NCBI GenBank assembly: GCA_018374355.1
Contig: JAHAFI010000002.1
Coordinates: 1-64,000, forward strand
Reading direction: 5' to 3'
DNA from: Clostridiales bacterium
GTDB lineage: Bacteria > Bacillota > Clostridia > Lachnospirales > Lachnospiraceae
Length of the DNA stretch: 64,000 nucleotides
Positions within the stretch are counted from its first letter, which is position 1. Every line of letters begins with the position of its first letter. The notes beneath the pieces were generated by a model. It worked only from the letters and a program-made list of their open reading frames with translations, was not told the origin of the DNA and did no database searches. The position numbers and the translations under genes were made by a program. Positions 26,375 through 35,467 of the stretch are shown here, piece after piece.

Positions 26375-28579
26375 GTGGATACGCAGGACAAGAATAAGCG
26401 CAGAATACGGCGGCTCCGCTATTTATTTATCTTATGTACGGTTGTGCTTGCCGGTGTTATGGTGCTTTCGACCCAGACAGTAGTCAATCAGGGGATGCGG
26501 AATCATCAGCTTCAGATGGTAGAGATGGTCTCCGGTCGTATTACCGAAAATATGAATCACTATTTTCAGGGGCAGTGGGATAATATACAGTATGTGAGAA
26601 ACACTCTGAAGCAGGGCACTTTCAGAAATGAAACGGAAATCCTTGAATGCCTGGGTCAGGAGGAAGCATCAATTAGCGGAAGCTATAATGAATTGCTGCT
26701 GCTTTTGGTTGATGAGGAAGGATTTTACTATTCCGCCGATGCAGGAAAAGTTGCTTTCTGGCGCAGTCCGAACACGGCTTTTGCATCTACGGAGCTGGAC
26801 CGGGAAAAGTCGGTGAGCATCAGCAGTCTTGCGGAATTATCTTCTGAATCCAAAGAATATCTCTGCTTTACAAAAAAATTAGAAGATCCCATCACGGCGG
26901 AAGATGGAAGTAAATTCACCCATATGGTTCTGGCAACGGATAAGAGTATTTTTGATATTGATCTTTCCTTAGCCAGCTTTGGAACGATAACAGATGTTTT
27001 TGTTATGAACAGTCAGGGAAAAACCATCAATGCCCAGGAACTGCAAACGGATCTTGCCAAAACCTACAATCTGGTAAAGACACTGGAGAGGGCAAATTTT
27101 TCCATTGGAAACAGTTACGAAGAATTAAAAGAGGCTCTGACCATCCATTCAAGTGCAACCAGTATGATTGGTTTTGAAGATAATAAGTATTATATTTCTT
27201 TTCAGTATATGGGGATTGAGGACTGGTATGCGGTTTTTCTGATTGACCAGCATGATATGCACAGCAGTGTGACTCAGATTATGTATCAGATGGGCGTAAG
27301 ACTTACATTGGGCTTTGTTCTAATGGGAATTGCCCTTGTTGCTTTTCTTCTTGGCAGCACCCGGATTCATCTGATGGAGGAACGGAGAAACAAGGAGCAG
27401 CTTCGTATTGCTATGGAAGCAGCTAATCAGGCCAATCGGGCCAAGAGCGAGTTTCTATCCAGAATGTCCCATGACATTCGGACACCCCTTGGCGGCATCA
27501 TGGGAATGACTGATATGGCAGAAGCTAAAGCAGACGATAAAGAGGCGCTCAGGGAATGCCTCAGGAAGATCCGCAGCGCATCCAAGCATTTGGAGACTCT
27601 TGTCAATGAGGTATTGGACATTTCACGGATTGAAAGTGGAAATGTCATGGTGAAAGAGTCCAGAATTAATCTGTACGAGTCAATGACGGTAGTCCATGAT
27701 ATTATTGAAAGCCGGGCATTGAGCCGGAACCAGATTTACGAGACGGATTTCACCGGGATTATTCATCCGTATGTGTTTACCGATGACAATCTGTTGATCC
27801 AGATTATGCTGAACCTTTTGGGCAACTCGGTAAAATATACGCCGGAGAGCGGCCGAATCAAATTCACAGTGTTTGAGCAGGCGGTGAATGAGCAGTCATC
27901 AGAGTATCATTTCATCGTAGAGGACAACGGAATTGGTATGAAACCGGAATTTCTGGAGCATATTTTTGAACGTTTTTCACAGGAAGCGATCAGCGCCCGG
28001 TCGAGCTACGAGGGAACAGGTTTAGGCATGGCTATTGTGAAGGAATTTGTGGATCTTCTGGACGGTGCCATTACCATCGAGAGTGAAGTAAATGTTGGTA
28101 CAAAGTTTGAAGTCATTTTTTCTTTTGCCCTTGCGGGAGAAGGAAGGACAGAGGAAACGGACGTAAAGGAATCAATCGGGAAAAAGAAAGAGTATCATAT
28201 ACTTTTGGCGGAGGACAATGATATCAACCGTGAGATTGTACAGTTTATACTGACGGAGAATGGCATGACCTGCGCAGCGGTGGAGAACGGACAGAAGCTG
28301 GTGGACGTTTTCAGCAGTTCTGCGCTCTATGAATTTGATGCTATTTTGACGGATATCCGTATGCCTGTTCTGGATGGTCTGGATGCGGTAAAGGCTATCC
28401 GGGCTCTTGAGCGGGAGGATGCAGGAAGCATTCCGATTATTGCCATAACGGCAAATGCCTATGATGACGATAAAGCACTTTCCCGGAATGCCGGATTTAA
28501 TGCTCATCTGGCGAAACCGCTGGATCAGGAGCAGATGATGAAAACGCTGAACCAATTATGTGAATGTAAGGGAAAATGA
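26375..28579 (+). CDS. Hybrid sensor histidine kinase
   Basis: 734 residues. Membrane helix 1 is at about 15-33, an outside sensor region spans about 34-308 and helix 2 lies at about 309-330. The HisKA domain carries the phospho-acceptor His near 366 ('SRMSHDIRTPLGG'). The ATPase domain has N, G1 and G2 boxes ('MLNLLGNSVKYTP', 'VEDNGIGM', 'GTGLGMAI'), and the C-terminal receiver has Asp near 657 ('ILTDIRMPVLDG'). It lacks its own HPt, which the neighbouring gene supplies. The start is GTG 26375 after AGAGGAGGAG. Its stop overlaps the lipoprotein start (ATGA), suggesting a shared sensing complex. Confidence 0.93.
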   Translation: MDTQDKNKRRIRRLRYLFILCTVVLAGVMVLSTQTVVNQGMRNHQLQMVEMVSGRITENMNHYFQGQWDNIQYVRNTLKQGTFRNETEILECLGQEEASISGSYNELLLLLVDEEGFYYSADAGKVAFWRSPNTAFASTELDREKSVSISSLAELSSESKEYLCFTKKLEDPITAEDGSKFTHMVLATDKSIFDIDLSLASFGTITDVFVMNSQGKTINAQELQTDLAKTYNLVKTLERANFSIGNSYEELKEALTIHSSATSMIGFEDNKYYISFQYMGIEDWYAVFLIDQHDMHSSVTQIMYQMGVRLTLGFVLMGIALVAFLLGSTRIHLMEERRNKEQLRIAMEAANQANRAKSEFLSRMSHDIRTPLGGIMGMTDMAEAKADDKEALRECLRKIRSASKHLETLVNEVLDISRIESGNVMVKESRINLYESMTVVHDIIESRALSRNQIYETDFTGIIHPYVFTDDNLLIQIMLNLLGNSVKYTPESGRIKFTVFEQAVNEQSSEYHFIVEDNGIGMKPEFLEHIFERFSQEAISARSSYEGTGLGMAIVKEFVDLLDGAITIESEVNVGTKFEVIFSFALAGEGRTEETDVKESIGKKKEYHILLAEDNDINREIVQFILTENGMTCAAVENGQKLVDVFSSSALYEFDAILTDIRMPVLDGLDAVKAIRALEREDAGSIPIIAITANAYDDDKALSRNAGFNAHLAKPLDQEQMMKTLNQLCECKGK

Positions 28580-30492
28580 AAATGACAAAAAATGGAAAAA
28601 GATTTTTGGCGATTGTGATGGTACTGCTGATAATGGCAGGAGCACTTGCCGGATGTAAATCTACAGAAAATGAAGAAAAGAGCTCTGCAAGCTTGTTTAC
28701 CGGTGATCCGGATGCGCTTAAAATTTTTATTTGGGGAACTTCAAGGCATAAGGAGGCTTTGACGGAACAGTTTCCGGACATCAAGTTTGACTTTTATGAG
28801 TACAACGGGATAAATATCACCACTTCCATGGCAGCCCTTTTGAAGAGGGATGAGTTGGGCGATATCCATATCAACAGTCTGCGGGTGACAGATGATGATG
28901 CCGCAAAGCATCTGTTGGATCTTTCCGGAATGACAGTCTGCGATAAATACGAGCCCTCCATGCTGACCCAGTATGATGTAGATGGTGGAATTTATCAGCT
29001 TCCCGGCAGTGTTTCTGTCAGATGTATTCTGTACAACAAGGGCATGTTTGAGAAGTATGGATGGGAAGAGCCTCAAAACTTTAATGAACTGGTGGCTTTG
29101 TGCAGACAGATTCGGGAAGAGACGGAAGATATCACTCCGATGGTGATGGGCGGTGCTGCCGGAGGATATTATTTTACTATTATGACAACATATTCTCAGG
29201 CGGAATATCTGTATACGCCGGAAGGTATGGAATGGGCCAGAAAGTATGCAGAAGGAGAGGCGAGCGCCGCAGAGGGATTTGACACAGGTTTTGAGATGAC
29301 ACAGGAACTGATCGATGCGGGGGCATTTGACTACGAGAAAAATGACGGCCTGTGGGATATAGGTATCTTTGAGGAGCGAATGGAGACAAATGAAGCTGCA
29401 ATGATGTTCTTATGGGGAGCTCAAGATGCCGTTTCCCATAAGATACAGGAATCATCAAACGAGTATGCGATTATGCCGTTTCGGACAAGGGACGGCGAAG
29501 CATTCATAAGCAATACAGTTTCCTATAACCTCAGCCTTGCTAAGGAACTGGGAGAAAAGGGAAATGAGAAAAAACTGGAGGATGCCAAGAGGGTTATCGA
29601 ATGGCTTTCTTCCGGTGAGGGAATCTATGCTATAACAAATGATGCAGCAACATCCATTTTTCCGCTGAAAAATGAAGAAAATCCATATACATTCAAGATG
29701 TATCGGGATATGTGGGAGGAAAATCTGGACTATATCAAGGCTCCCATGCTGTATGCAGGCTATGAGGATGTTTTAGTTCCTACCGCGGAGGCTATTATGA
29801 AGGCCGTGAAAGAGGAAGGCTCTTTGGATGGAATCACAGATATGATGGATGAGACGCATCGGAAATTTCTCAGGGACGGAGCGGAGGCTATTGAAATCGG
29901 CAGTTTTACAGAGGACTGCACCCATGAAGAAACTCTGCAGATACTGGCGGAAAGTATCAAGGAGAGCGGGGACTGTGATATCAGTATGGTCAGCGATGGT
30001 ATTGTAAAGAACGATGTTTCCAACAAGACTGGCGGTCATCTGATATTTTTTGAGGGTCCTATGGTAGAGGAACAGCTTACCTGCGTGATTCCGGGCGATA
30101 CTCAGGTGGTACCCTGTGTGCAGTTGACACTGAGTGGAGCGACAATCAAAGAAATGGCGGAAAAGGGAAAGTATTTAGTTGCTCAGGAAGACAGCATACG
30201 GGGAAGTGAGCCGGAGTCTGAAGAAGATGTTGGAAAATCGGAGTACTTTGATTACTACTGGGCAGGAATGGATGTGGAAATGAAAGACGGAAAAGTTGTT
30301 TCCATGACGCTGGAAGACGGAACAAAGATGGAGGAGGATAAGACATACACCGTTGCCTTTGCGTCAGGTGATTATTCAGAGGATGTCGGTAAAGAGGGCA
30401 ATCCTGTTGAAATGGAGTATACTTCAAAAGATGCTTTGCATGCCTATATCCAAAAATATTCTCCGGTTGAACCGATAGAACCCTGCAGATAG
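28576..30492 (+). CDS. Solute-binding lipoprotein fused to a 5'-nucleotidase C-terminal-like domain
   Basis: 638 residues. The lipoprotein signal peptide has lipobox 'LAGC' (Cys27). An extracellular solute-binding domain of the sugar-binding type occupies about 45-430 ('LPGSVSVRCILYNKGMFEKY'). A C-terminal part (about 460-635) resembles the substrate-binding domain of 5'-nucleotidases ('CVQLTLSGATIKEMAEKG', 'EEDKTYTVAFASGDY'). The metallophosphatase half of that enzyme is missing, so catalysis is not expected. No permease or ATPase is nearby. The 4-bp overlap with the kinase gene suggests a periplasm-side sensor subunit; that role is inference. Confidence 0.78.
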   Translation: MKMTKNGKRFLAIVMVLLIMAGALAGCKSTENEEKSSASLFTGDPDALKIFIWGTSRHKEALTEQFPDIKFDFYEYNGINITTSMAALLKRDELGDIHINSLRVTDDDAAKHLLDLSGMTVCDKYEPSMLTQYDVDGGIYQLPGSVSVRCILYNKGMFEKYGWEEPQNFNELVALCRQIREETEDITPMVMGGAAGGYYFTIMTTYSQAEYLYTPEGMEWARKYAEGEASAAEGFDTGFEMTQELIDAGAFDYEKNDGLWDIGIFEERMETNEAAMMFLWGAQDAVSHKIQESSNEYAIMPFRTRDGEAFISNTVSYNLSLAKELGEKGNEKKLEDAKRVIEWLSSGEGIYAITNDAATSIFPLKNEENPYTFKMYRDMWEENLDYIKAPMLYAGYEDVLVPTAEAIMKAVKEEGSLDGITDMMDETHRKFLRDGAEAIEIGSFTEDCTHEETLQILAESIKESGDCDISMVSDGIVKNDVSNKTGGHLIFFEGPMVEEQLTCVIPGDTQVVPCVQLTLSGATIKEMAEKGKYLVAQEDSIRGSEPESEEDVGKSEYFDYYWAGMDVEMKDGKVVSMTLEDGTKMEEDKTYTVAFASGDYSEDVGKEGNPVEMEYTSKDALHAYIQKYSPVEPIEPCR

Positions 30493-30495
30493 CAG

Positions 30496-30538
30496 AAAGC
30501 TGCTGTCACCCGAAAGAGCGGGCTGGCAGCAGCTTTTT
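30496..30538. terminator. Terminator between the signalling operon and the convergent cyclase gene
   Basis: Arms AAAGCTGCTG (30496-30505) and CAGCAGCTTT (30527-30536), with further T residues, lie directly after the lipoprotein stop codon. It faces the end of the minus-strand gene and can act in both directions. Confidence 0.85.
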
Positions 30539-30564
30539 CCATGAAAATCAATGGGAAGTAGTCT

Positions 30565-32688
30565 TTAAAGTTCCTCCGGTTTGAAAAAACTGAACCTGTT
30601 TTTTCCCTGACGTTTGGCAGCATACAGGGCTTTATCGGATTTCTCATATAAATCTTCAAAGGATATGCCATCCTTGGGAACCATGACGATCCCCACAGAA
30701 GCGCTGATATCAATGTTCCCGCTTTTGCCACGGTATGTAAACTGCAGCTTGTGGAGCAGTTTTTCCACAGCATAGATAACGGTTTGCTTATTCTTGATAT
30801 CCTTCATGTAAATAATAAATTCATCTCCGCCAAGGCGGGCAATCACATCTGTTTTGCGGAAGTTATTTTTTAATATGCTTCCTACAGCTTCTAATAATTT
30901 GTCTCCCTGTATATGTCCCAGAGAATCGTTGACGGTTTTGAAATTGTCAAGATCGATAATAAGAAGCGCATCTGTATCATCCGCAATTTCGGCGAGACGT
31001 TTTTCGATTTTAACAAATGCGCCATACCGGTTACAGAGACTGGTAAGTGCATCTGTATTCGCCAGCTTGTTGGCGATTGCAAGAGATTCCTTTTGATTGA
31101 TCTGTTTGAAATATTCTTTTGTGATATCTTTTCTGCTGATAAATAAAATCTGTTTTTCTTTATCATAGCTCTGGATCGTAATTTCTTTTCTTTTATAATC
31201 ACCGTTATTATCAATAATTCCGGTTTCAAATTTATAGCTGTCCTCTTCTAACAGGCGGTTTGCCATATAATCCGCTTTCATCAATGCGAGAACCCGGTTC
31301 TGATCCTCCCATGCAACATACTTTTCTGTGTAGTCGATCATGACGCTCTCATAATCATCTCCGCTTTCCGGCGGCAGTACGAGGCTGTCATCATTTTTAT
31401 AAAAGCTCAGGAAAAAATTATTTTTTGCATCAACGTAATATAAATAGTCGTTATTATCAAAGACAAAGTGCTTCAGAATGGAATCCATAATGTATGATTT
31501 GTCCACATCGCTGAATACGAGATACAGCTTGTCCTTATTGCTGGGTACGCAGAGACATTCGATCCTTTTCTGCTTAAACAGTGTTCCCCTTTCCTCCTGA
31601 AGCTGAAAATCGAAGTTGTAGTTTTCCTGTTTGTCCACAATCGATTTTAAGGTGTCCATATCGAAAAATTGTCTGACTGCATCGTACTCTGATTTAGCAG
31701 CAAGATTATCAGCAACAAAGTGATACAATTCAGTCACAGTCAGATAGGTCTGATCGACCAATTCGGTATCACTTTTCAGAATGTGCGCTTTTTCGGTGCA
31801 CAAATTGATTTCCACAATCGAGGAATACAGATTATAAAAGGCATCAATGATTTCATGTTTCTCATTTTTTAGATGGGCTGCTCTTTTTTTGTCTGAGATA
31901 TCACTTACGCAAAACAGCAGCTTGTTGTTTTGTACGATATTTACGGGAAAAAGCTTTATTTCTACCCAGCGGTATTCTCCGGAAATTGTTTGGATTTTAC
32001 ATTCTAGCTGCTGTACTTTCTTTTCATTTACGAGTTCCTGTAAGGATTCCGGGAGAAATACACTGCTCAGAAGCTCAATATAATCCGGGTGCACATGCTC
32101 TTTTATAATGGAAAAGACACTGGACCCCTCCGCAATCTGATGATAGGTATTCTGTTCGTAAAATATGGTATTGACATTTAAGGTTACACTGTCGATTTCA
32201 TACAATTCTTCCATGTTTTGGATAATGTAAGAGGAATACAGCTTTAATTTCTTTGAATCTACGATTTTGTGTCTGTTGTCCAGCACTTGGGTTTCCAGTT
32301 CATTTGTAACATTATAATGACATCCTTTAAAGCGGATTCCCTCCTGATACGTTTCATCAAGATATCCTCTGCAACGAACCCAGTCCCAGCCCTTTTCGGG
32401 GTGCTGCCATAAATACTTGACTTCTGATGGTTTTCCGCATCTGATAGATTCTACAGTTTGTGTAACAAGATTCAGATATTGGGAATCAATATTTGTTATC
32501 CAGTGTGTATAAAGTTCTTCCGGCGTCAATTCATTGGTTTTTACACCTAAAAGCATGTGCATCGTGTCATTTCCGTACATTTTGGGAGAACCGTAGTTGG
32601 GAAGTTCAATGACCCAAAATCCCAATTGCATATCTGCCAGTACCTGTGTTATTTGTAAAATGTCCGTCATTTCATTTTTTACATCCAT
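30565..32688 (-). CDS. Diguanylate cyclase with PAS-type sensor domains
   Basis: 707 residues without obvious membrane spans. Several PAS-like regions fill 1-520 (for example 'EVKYLWQHPEKGWDWVRCRG' and 'RWVEIKLFPVNIVQNNKLLF'). An intact GGDEF domain lies at about 540-700 with 'ARLGGDEFIIYM'. The inhibitory I-site RKTD stands exactly five residues before the GGDEF motif, so product inhibition is expected. It should make c-di-GMP, opposing the EAL protein of the convergent operon. The nearest GGAGGG is about 17 bases before the ATG, unusually far, so the start is less certain than the gene. Confidence 0.9.
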   Translation of the reverse strand: MDVKNEMTDILQITQVLADMQLGFWVIELPNYGSPKMYGNDTMHMLLGVKTNELTPEELYTHWITNIDSQYLNLVTQTVESIRCGKPSEVKYLWQHPEKGWDWVRCRGYLDETYQEGIRFKGCHYNVTNELETQVLDNRHKIVDSKKLKLYSSYIIQNMEELYEIDSVTLNVNTIFYEQNTYHQIAEGSSVFSIIKEHVHPDYIELLSSVFLPESLQELVNEKKVQQLECKIQTISGEYRWVEIKLFPVNIVQNNKLLFCVSDISDKKRAAHLKNEKHEIIDAFYNLYSSIVEINLCTEKAHILKSDTELVDQTYLTVTELYHFVADNLAAKSEYDAVRQFFDMDTLKSIVDKQENYNFDFQLQEERGTLFKQKRIECLCVPSNKDKLYLVFSDVDKSYIMDSILKHFVFDNNDYLYYVDAKNNFFLSFYKNDDSLVLPPESGDDYESVMIDYTEKYVAWEDQNRVLALMKADYMANRLLEEDSYKFETGIIDNNGDYKRKEITIQSYDKEKQILFISRKDITKEYFKQINQKESLAIANKLANTDALTSLCNRYGAFVKIEKRLAEIADDTDALLIIDLDNFKTVNDSLGHIQGDKLLEAVGSILKNNFRKTDVIARLGGDEFIIYMKDIKNKQTVIYAVEKLLHKLQFTYRGKSGNIDISASVGIVMVPKDGISFEDLYEKSDKALYAAKRQGKNRFSFFKPEEL

Positions 32689-32765
32689 AATACTTGCTTG
32701 TGCTGCCCTCCATCCGATTGAAGATTATTTGAATTGTGTTACCATTTTTTTTCAATTCAGTATTT

Positions 32766-32794
32766 AGTATAATATAGAGAACTGGAAAAAACAA
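32766..32794 (-). promoter_or_regulatory. Promoter of the PAS-GGDEF gene
   Basis: Read on the minus strand, TTGTTT and TATACT are separated by exactly 17 bp, about 78 bp before the ATG. This leaves an untranslated leader of roughly 70 bases. Confidence 0.6.
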
Positions 32795-32980
32795 ATAAAA
32801 ATGTGTAAAAAATGCAATTAGCATATTATTAAAGGCGACAAGACTCGACAAAAAAGGGAAAATCCATATCTGCATTTTCGAAATATGCGGGATGGCACAG
32901 TACCTGAATATTTCTGTAGCCCATAGCTTTCAGGCCTTTCGATTACAAAATTGTTTAGTTCCGGAGGCTGCGATAAGAGA

Positions 32981-33225
32981 TTTGGACGTATGCGCAGAAT
33001 TTTTTTCGACAGATCCATAAATCCGGCAGAAATTACCCGAAATCCACCTGTTTGGACGTGTGGGAAGATTTCTTTGCAGATATGTCCAAGACTTTGGCGA
33101 AACTTTGGACGATAGAAGAGAAATTTTCCTTTTTTTGACCAAAAGTGAAGATTTTATAGAATATCTTCCCGGTTTTTCCTGGGTTAGTGGACGTATACGG
33201 ACGTAATTCCGCCCCTATGTCCAAA
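32981..33225. repeat. Cluster of TTTGGACGTA motifs forming two hairpins
   Basis: The motif TTTGGAC(G/A)TA or a close variant occurs about seven times in both orientations within this non-coding gap. One pair (33051-33060 with 33081-33090) and another (33189-33195 with 33216-33222) can form stems that include G-T pairs. The whole gap 32689-33457 holds no credible gene; small open frames here have no ribosome sites or recognisable products. Confidence 0.55.
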
Positions 33226-33252
33226 TAAGGAAATTCCGCAATTTGAGGGATC

Positions 33253-33322
33253 ATGTCTTTGGGAGGATGTCTTTCGGATCGTGTCTTTGGAATCATGTCT
33301 TTCAGATCACATCGTTCAAATC
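33253..33322. repeat. Imperfect 14-bp tandem repeat, about five units
   Basis: The unit is close to ATGTCTTTCGGATC. Starts at 33253, 33267, 33281, 33295 and, more diverged, 33309 are exactly 14 bp apart. The array ends about 40 bp before the -35 box of the PadR operon. The unit is too short and unspaced for a CRISPR. Confidence 0.75.
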
Positions 33323-33362
33323 TATGAAATTCTTAATATTTTTTTAATGTCGAAAGAGATTA

Positions 33363-33395
33363 TTGACACATAATATTATACAGTGTATAGTATTA
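33363..33395 (+). promoter_or_regulatory. Promoter and palindromic operator of the PadR operon
   Basis: TTGACA (33363-33368) and TATAGT (33386-33391) are separated by 17 bp. A 25-bp palindrome (33371-33395) with a single mismatched pair covers the spacer and the -10 box: TAATATTATACA, a central G, then TGTATAGTATTA. PadR-type regulators bind such dyads, so autorepression is likely. Confidence 0.8.
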
Positions 33396-33457
33396 AATAT
33401 AAAACAATATTACAAACGACAACCTAACAAATATGAAAGGTCAAAAAGGGTGAAAAG

Positions 33458-33781
33458 ATGGTATTCAACACAGGAGCTGCCCTCTTAGATGCAATCGTTC
33501 TGGCGGTTGTTTCAAAGGAAAGGGAAGGGACATACGGATACAAGATAACCCAAGATGTACGTCATGTTATCGATATATCCGACTCCACATTGTATCCGGT
33601 GCTTCGCAGACTGCAAAAGGATGAGTGCCTGATGGTATACGATATGGAATTTGCCGGCAGAAACCGGAGATATTACAAGGTGACAGAGAAAGGTACAGCC
33701 CAACTGAGACTGTACGAGACAGAGTGGAAAAACTATTCATCCAGAATTTCCATGTTGTTTGAGGGGAGGACAAATGTATGA
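33458..33781 (+). CDS. PadR-family transcriptional regulator
   Basis: The 107-residue winged-helix protein has typical PadR sequence: 'GTYGYKITQDVRHVIDISDS', 'TLYPVLRRLQKDE' and 'GRNRRYYKVTEKG'. This small subfamily (PadR-s1) represses its own operon and dissociates from DNA on binding a ligand. It is first in an operon of envelope genes and overlaps the next start codon (ATGA). The strong palindrome over its promoter is the probable binding site. AAAGGGTG precedes the ATG. Confidence 0.94.
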   Translation: MVFNTGAALLDAIVLAVVSKEREGTYGYKITQDVRHVIDISDSTLYPVLRRLQKDECLMVYDMEFAGRNRRYYKVTEKGTAQLRLYETEWKNYSSRISMLFEGRTNV

Positions 33782-34590
33782 ACCGCGATGAATTTATGGC
33801 ACAGTTAGCCCGCTTGCTGGTGGAAATGCCGGAAAATGAGAGAATGGAGGCCATTCGCTATTACAATGATTATTTTGACGAAGCGGGAGAGGAAAATGAA
33901 GCAAAAGTGATCGGAGAACTGGGAAGTCCGGAAAGAGTAGCCGCAAGCATCAAGGCAAATCTACAGGACGGAACATTTTCAGAAAACATAGAGGAAAACA
34001 AAACGGCCCGGGAGGCTTCCGGGAAGGAAAGCAAAGAAATGAACGGTGCAGGATGGGGAAGCGGCGGACAGGAAAATTCCGGTCAGGGCTGGGGATATGA
34101 AAACCGTAATCAGGGAGAATACACGGAGAACGGATACCGGGAAAACAGGAGTTATTCGTCCGACTGGAGAGGAGCATCCGCGGCAAATATGACGGTACGG
34201 AAACCGAGAAGCGCAGGAGCATGGGCGCTGATTGTGATTGTACTGATTTTCGCATCCCCGGTGATTTTGGGAGTGGGCGGCGGCCTTTTGGGAGGAATTT
34301 TGGGGCTTTTGGGAGGCCTGATCGGGCTGATCTTTGGAGCACTGGCATCCGGTCTGGGATTTACGATCGGCGGAGCCGCTATTTTCATGAAAGGTGTGGT
34401 CAATGTATTTCGCACCCCGGCCATGGGGCTTACCGGAATGGGAGGCGGACTGCTGATGGCTTCCGTAGGGTTACTCTTTTTGGTACTGTTTCTGTGGTTC
34501 TGTTTTCAGATTCTTCCGCGGCTGTTCAGAGCTATTGTAAATTTTGTATCCAGAATCCTGCATAGAGGAAAGGGGGATGCGGTATCATGA
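33778..34590 (+). CDS. HAAS/DUF1700-domain membrane protein
   Basis: 270 residues. The N-terminal HAAS helical domain (1-65, 'MNRDEFMAQLARLLVEMP', 'YYNDYFDEAGEENE', 'ELGSPERVA') is followed by a Gly/Asn/Ser-rich soluble linker (about 75-135). The C-terminal part is Gly-rich and membrane-spanning (about 145-255, two to four helices). HAAS proteins usually sit beside PadR regulators and are thought to link them to the membrane. ATGA overlaps join it to genes on both sides. Confidence 0.85.
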   Translation: MNRDEFMAQLARLLVEMPENERMEAIRYYNDYFDEAGEENEAKVIGELGSPERVAASIKANLQDGTFSENIEENKTAREASGKESKEMNGAGWGSGGQENSGQGWGYENRNQGEYTENGYRENRSYSSDWRGASAANMTVRKPRSAGAWALIVIVLIFASPVILGVGGGLLGGILGLLGGLIGLIFGALASGLGFTIGGAAIFMKGVVNVFRTPAMGLTGMGGGLLMASVGLLFLVLFLWFCFQILPRLFRAIVNFVSRILHRGKGDAVS

Positions 34591-35450
34591 AAAAACTCAA
34601 TAAAGTTTTGCTGATAATCAGCGGAATCTGCGGCGGAACCGGAATCGTCCTGTTCCTTGCAGGAATCCTGATGGGCGTAAGCAGGCACGACATCCTTTCT
34701 TCTATGAGCATTACCGTGAAAGATTTCGGAAAACGTGTGGGGAACATAGTGACTGCAGAGATGGACGATACCTGGAAAGGCGACTGGGAGGAACTGGACT
34801 TAAACGAATGGCAGGTGGAGCAGTACAAGGATATCAAAGAACTGGATATCAATATTGATATCGGCCAACTGGATATTCAGGAATACAACGGAGAAATTCT
34901 GCAGGTATTTTTCCGAAAGGAAGATCATCTCACAGAAGTGAAACAGGATGGCCGGGAATTGAAAATCCGGCAGGCCAATGGAGCCGATTTATTTTCGATA
35001 GACGGCAACTGGCCTGTAAAAGTTATGGTGCCGAAGGGACATGAGTTTACGGAGGTAGATATCGAAATCGGAGCCGGCGAAGGAAGCATTACCTCTCTGA
35101 AAAGCGATGAGATGAATGGAAAGGTAGGCGCCGGTTCACTGGAAGTCACTGAAACAGTTCAGGCTGTGACAAGTGAGTGGTCTGTAGGAGCAGGAAGCCT
35201 GTATCTGAATCATCTGATTTCCAAAGAGACGGACCTGGAATGTGCGGTAGGCGAAATTATTGCAACGCTGGACGGGGAAGAAGCTGATTACTGTATGAAA
35301 GGAGATCTCGGTGTGGGAAGCCTGATGTTCGGTGAAGGCGAATGGATGGATTCCATTGGCCAGAAGGTGGAATATGGCGATGATTCGGCAAAGAGGATGG
35401 TGAATGTGGAGTGTGGAACAGGAGAAGTTCAGGTGGATTTCACAGAGTAG
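34587..35450 (+). CDS. DUF4097-type beta-repeat protein, membrane anchored
   Basis: 287 residues. One N-terminal membrane helix (about 8-27, 'LLIISGICGGTGIVLFLAGI') is followed by a repetitive beta-rich domain (about 85-285). Short repeats such as 'GAGEGSITSL', 'GAGSLEVTE' and 'GAGSLYLNHL' recur about every 20-25 residues, as in DUF4097 putative adhesin solenoids. The domain probably faces the cell exterior. The family travels with PadR/HAAS genes and its function is not established. It starts within the previous stop codon. Confidence 0.82.
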   Translation: MKKLNKVLLIISGICGGTGIVLFLAGILMGVSRHDILSSMSITVKDFGKRVGNIVTAEMDDTWKGDWEELDLNEWQVEQYKDIKELDINIDIGQLDIQEYNGEILQVFFRKEDHLTEVKQDGRELKIRQANGADLFSIDGNWPVKVMVPKGHEFTEVDIEIGAGEGSITSLKSDEMNGKVGAGSLEVTETVQAVTSEWSVGAGSLYLNHLISKETDLECAVGEIIATLDGEEADYCMKGDLGVGSLMFGEGEWMDSIGQKVEYGDDSAKRMVNVECGTGEVQVDFTE

Positions 35451-35467
35451 AATCGAGGTGAATAAAA

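Noticed and set aside
33033..33296. Minus-strand open frame in the repeat-rich gap
   Set aside because: Its sequence is made by the TTTGGACGTA motifs and the 14-bp repeat; no ribosome site or credible protein pattern.
33253..33322. Possible CRISPR array
   Set aside because: Units are 14 bp, contiguous and imperfect with no spacers; no cas genes in the window.
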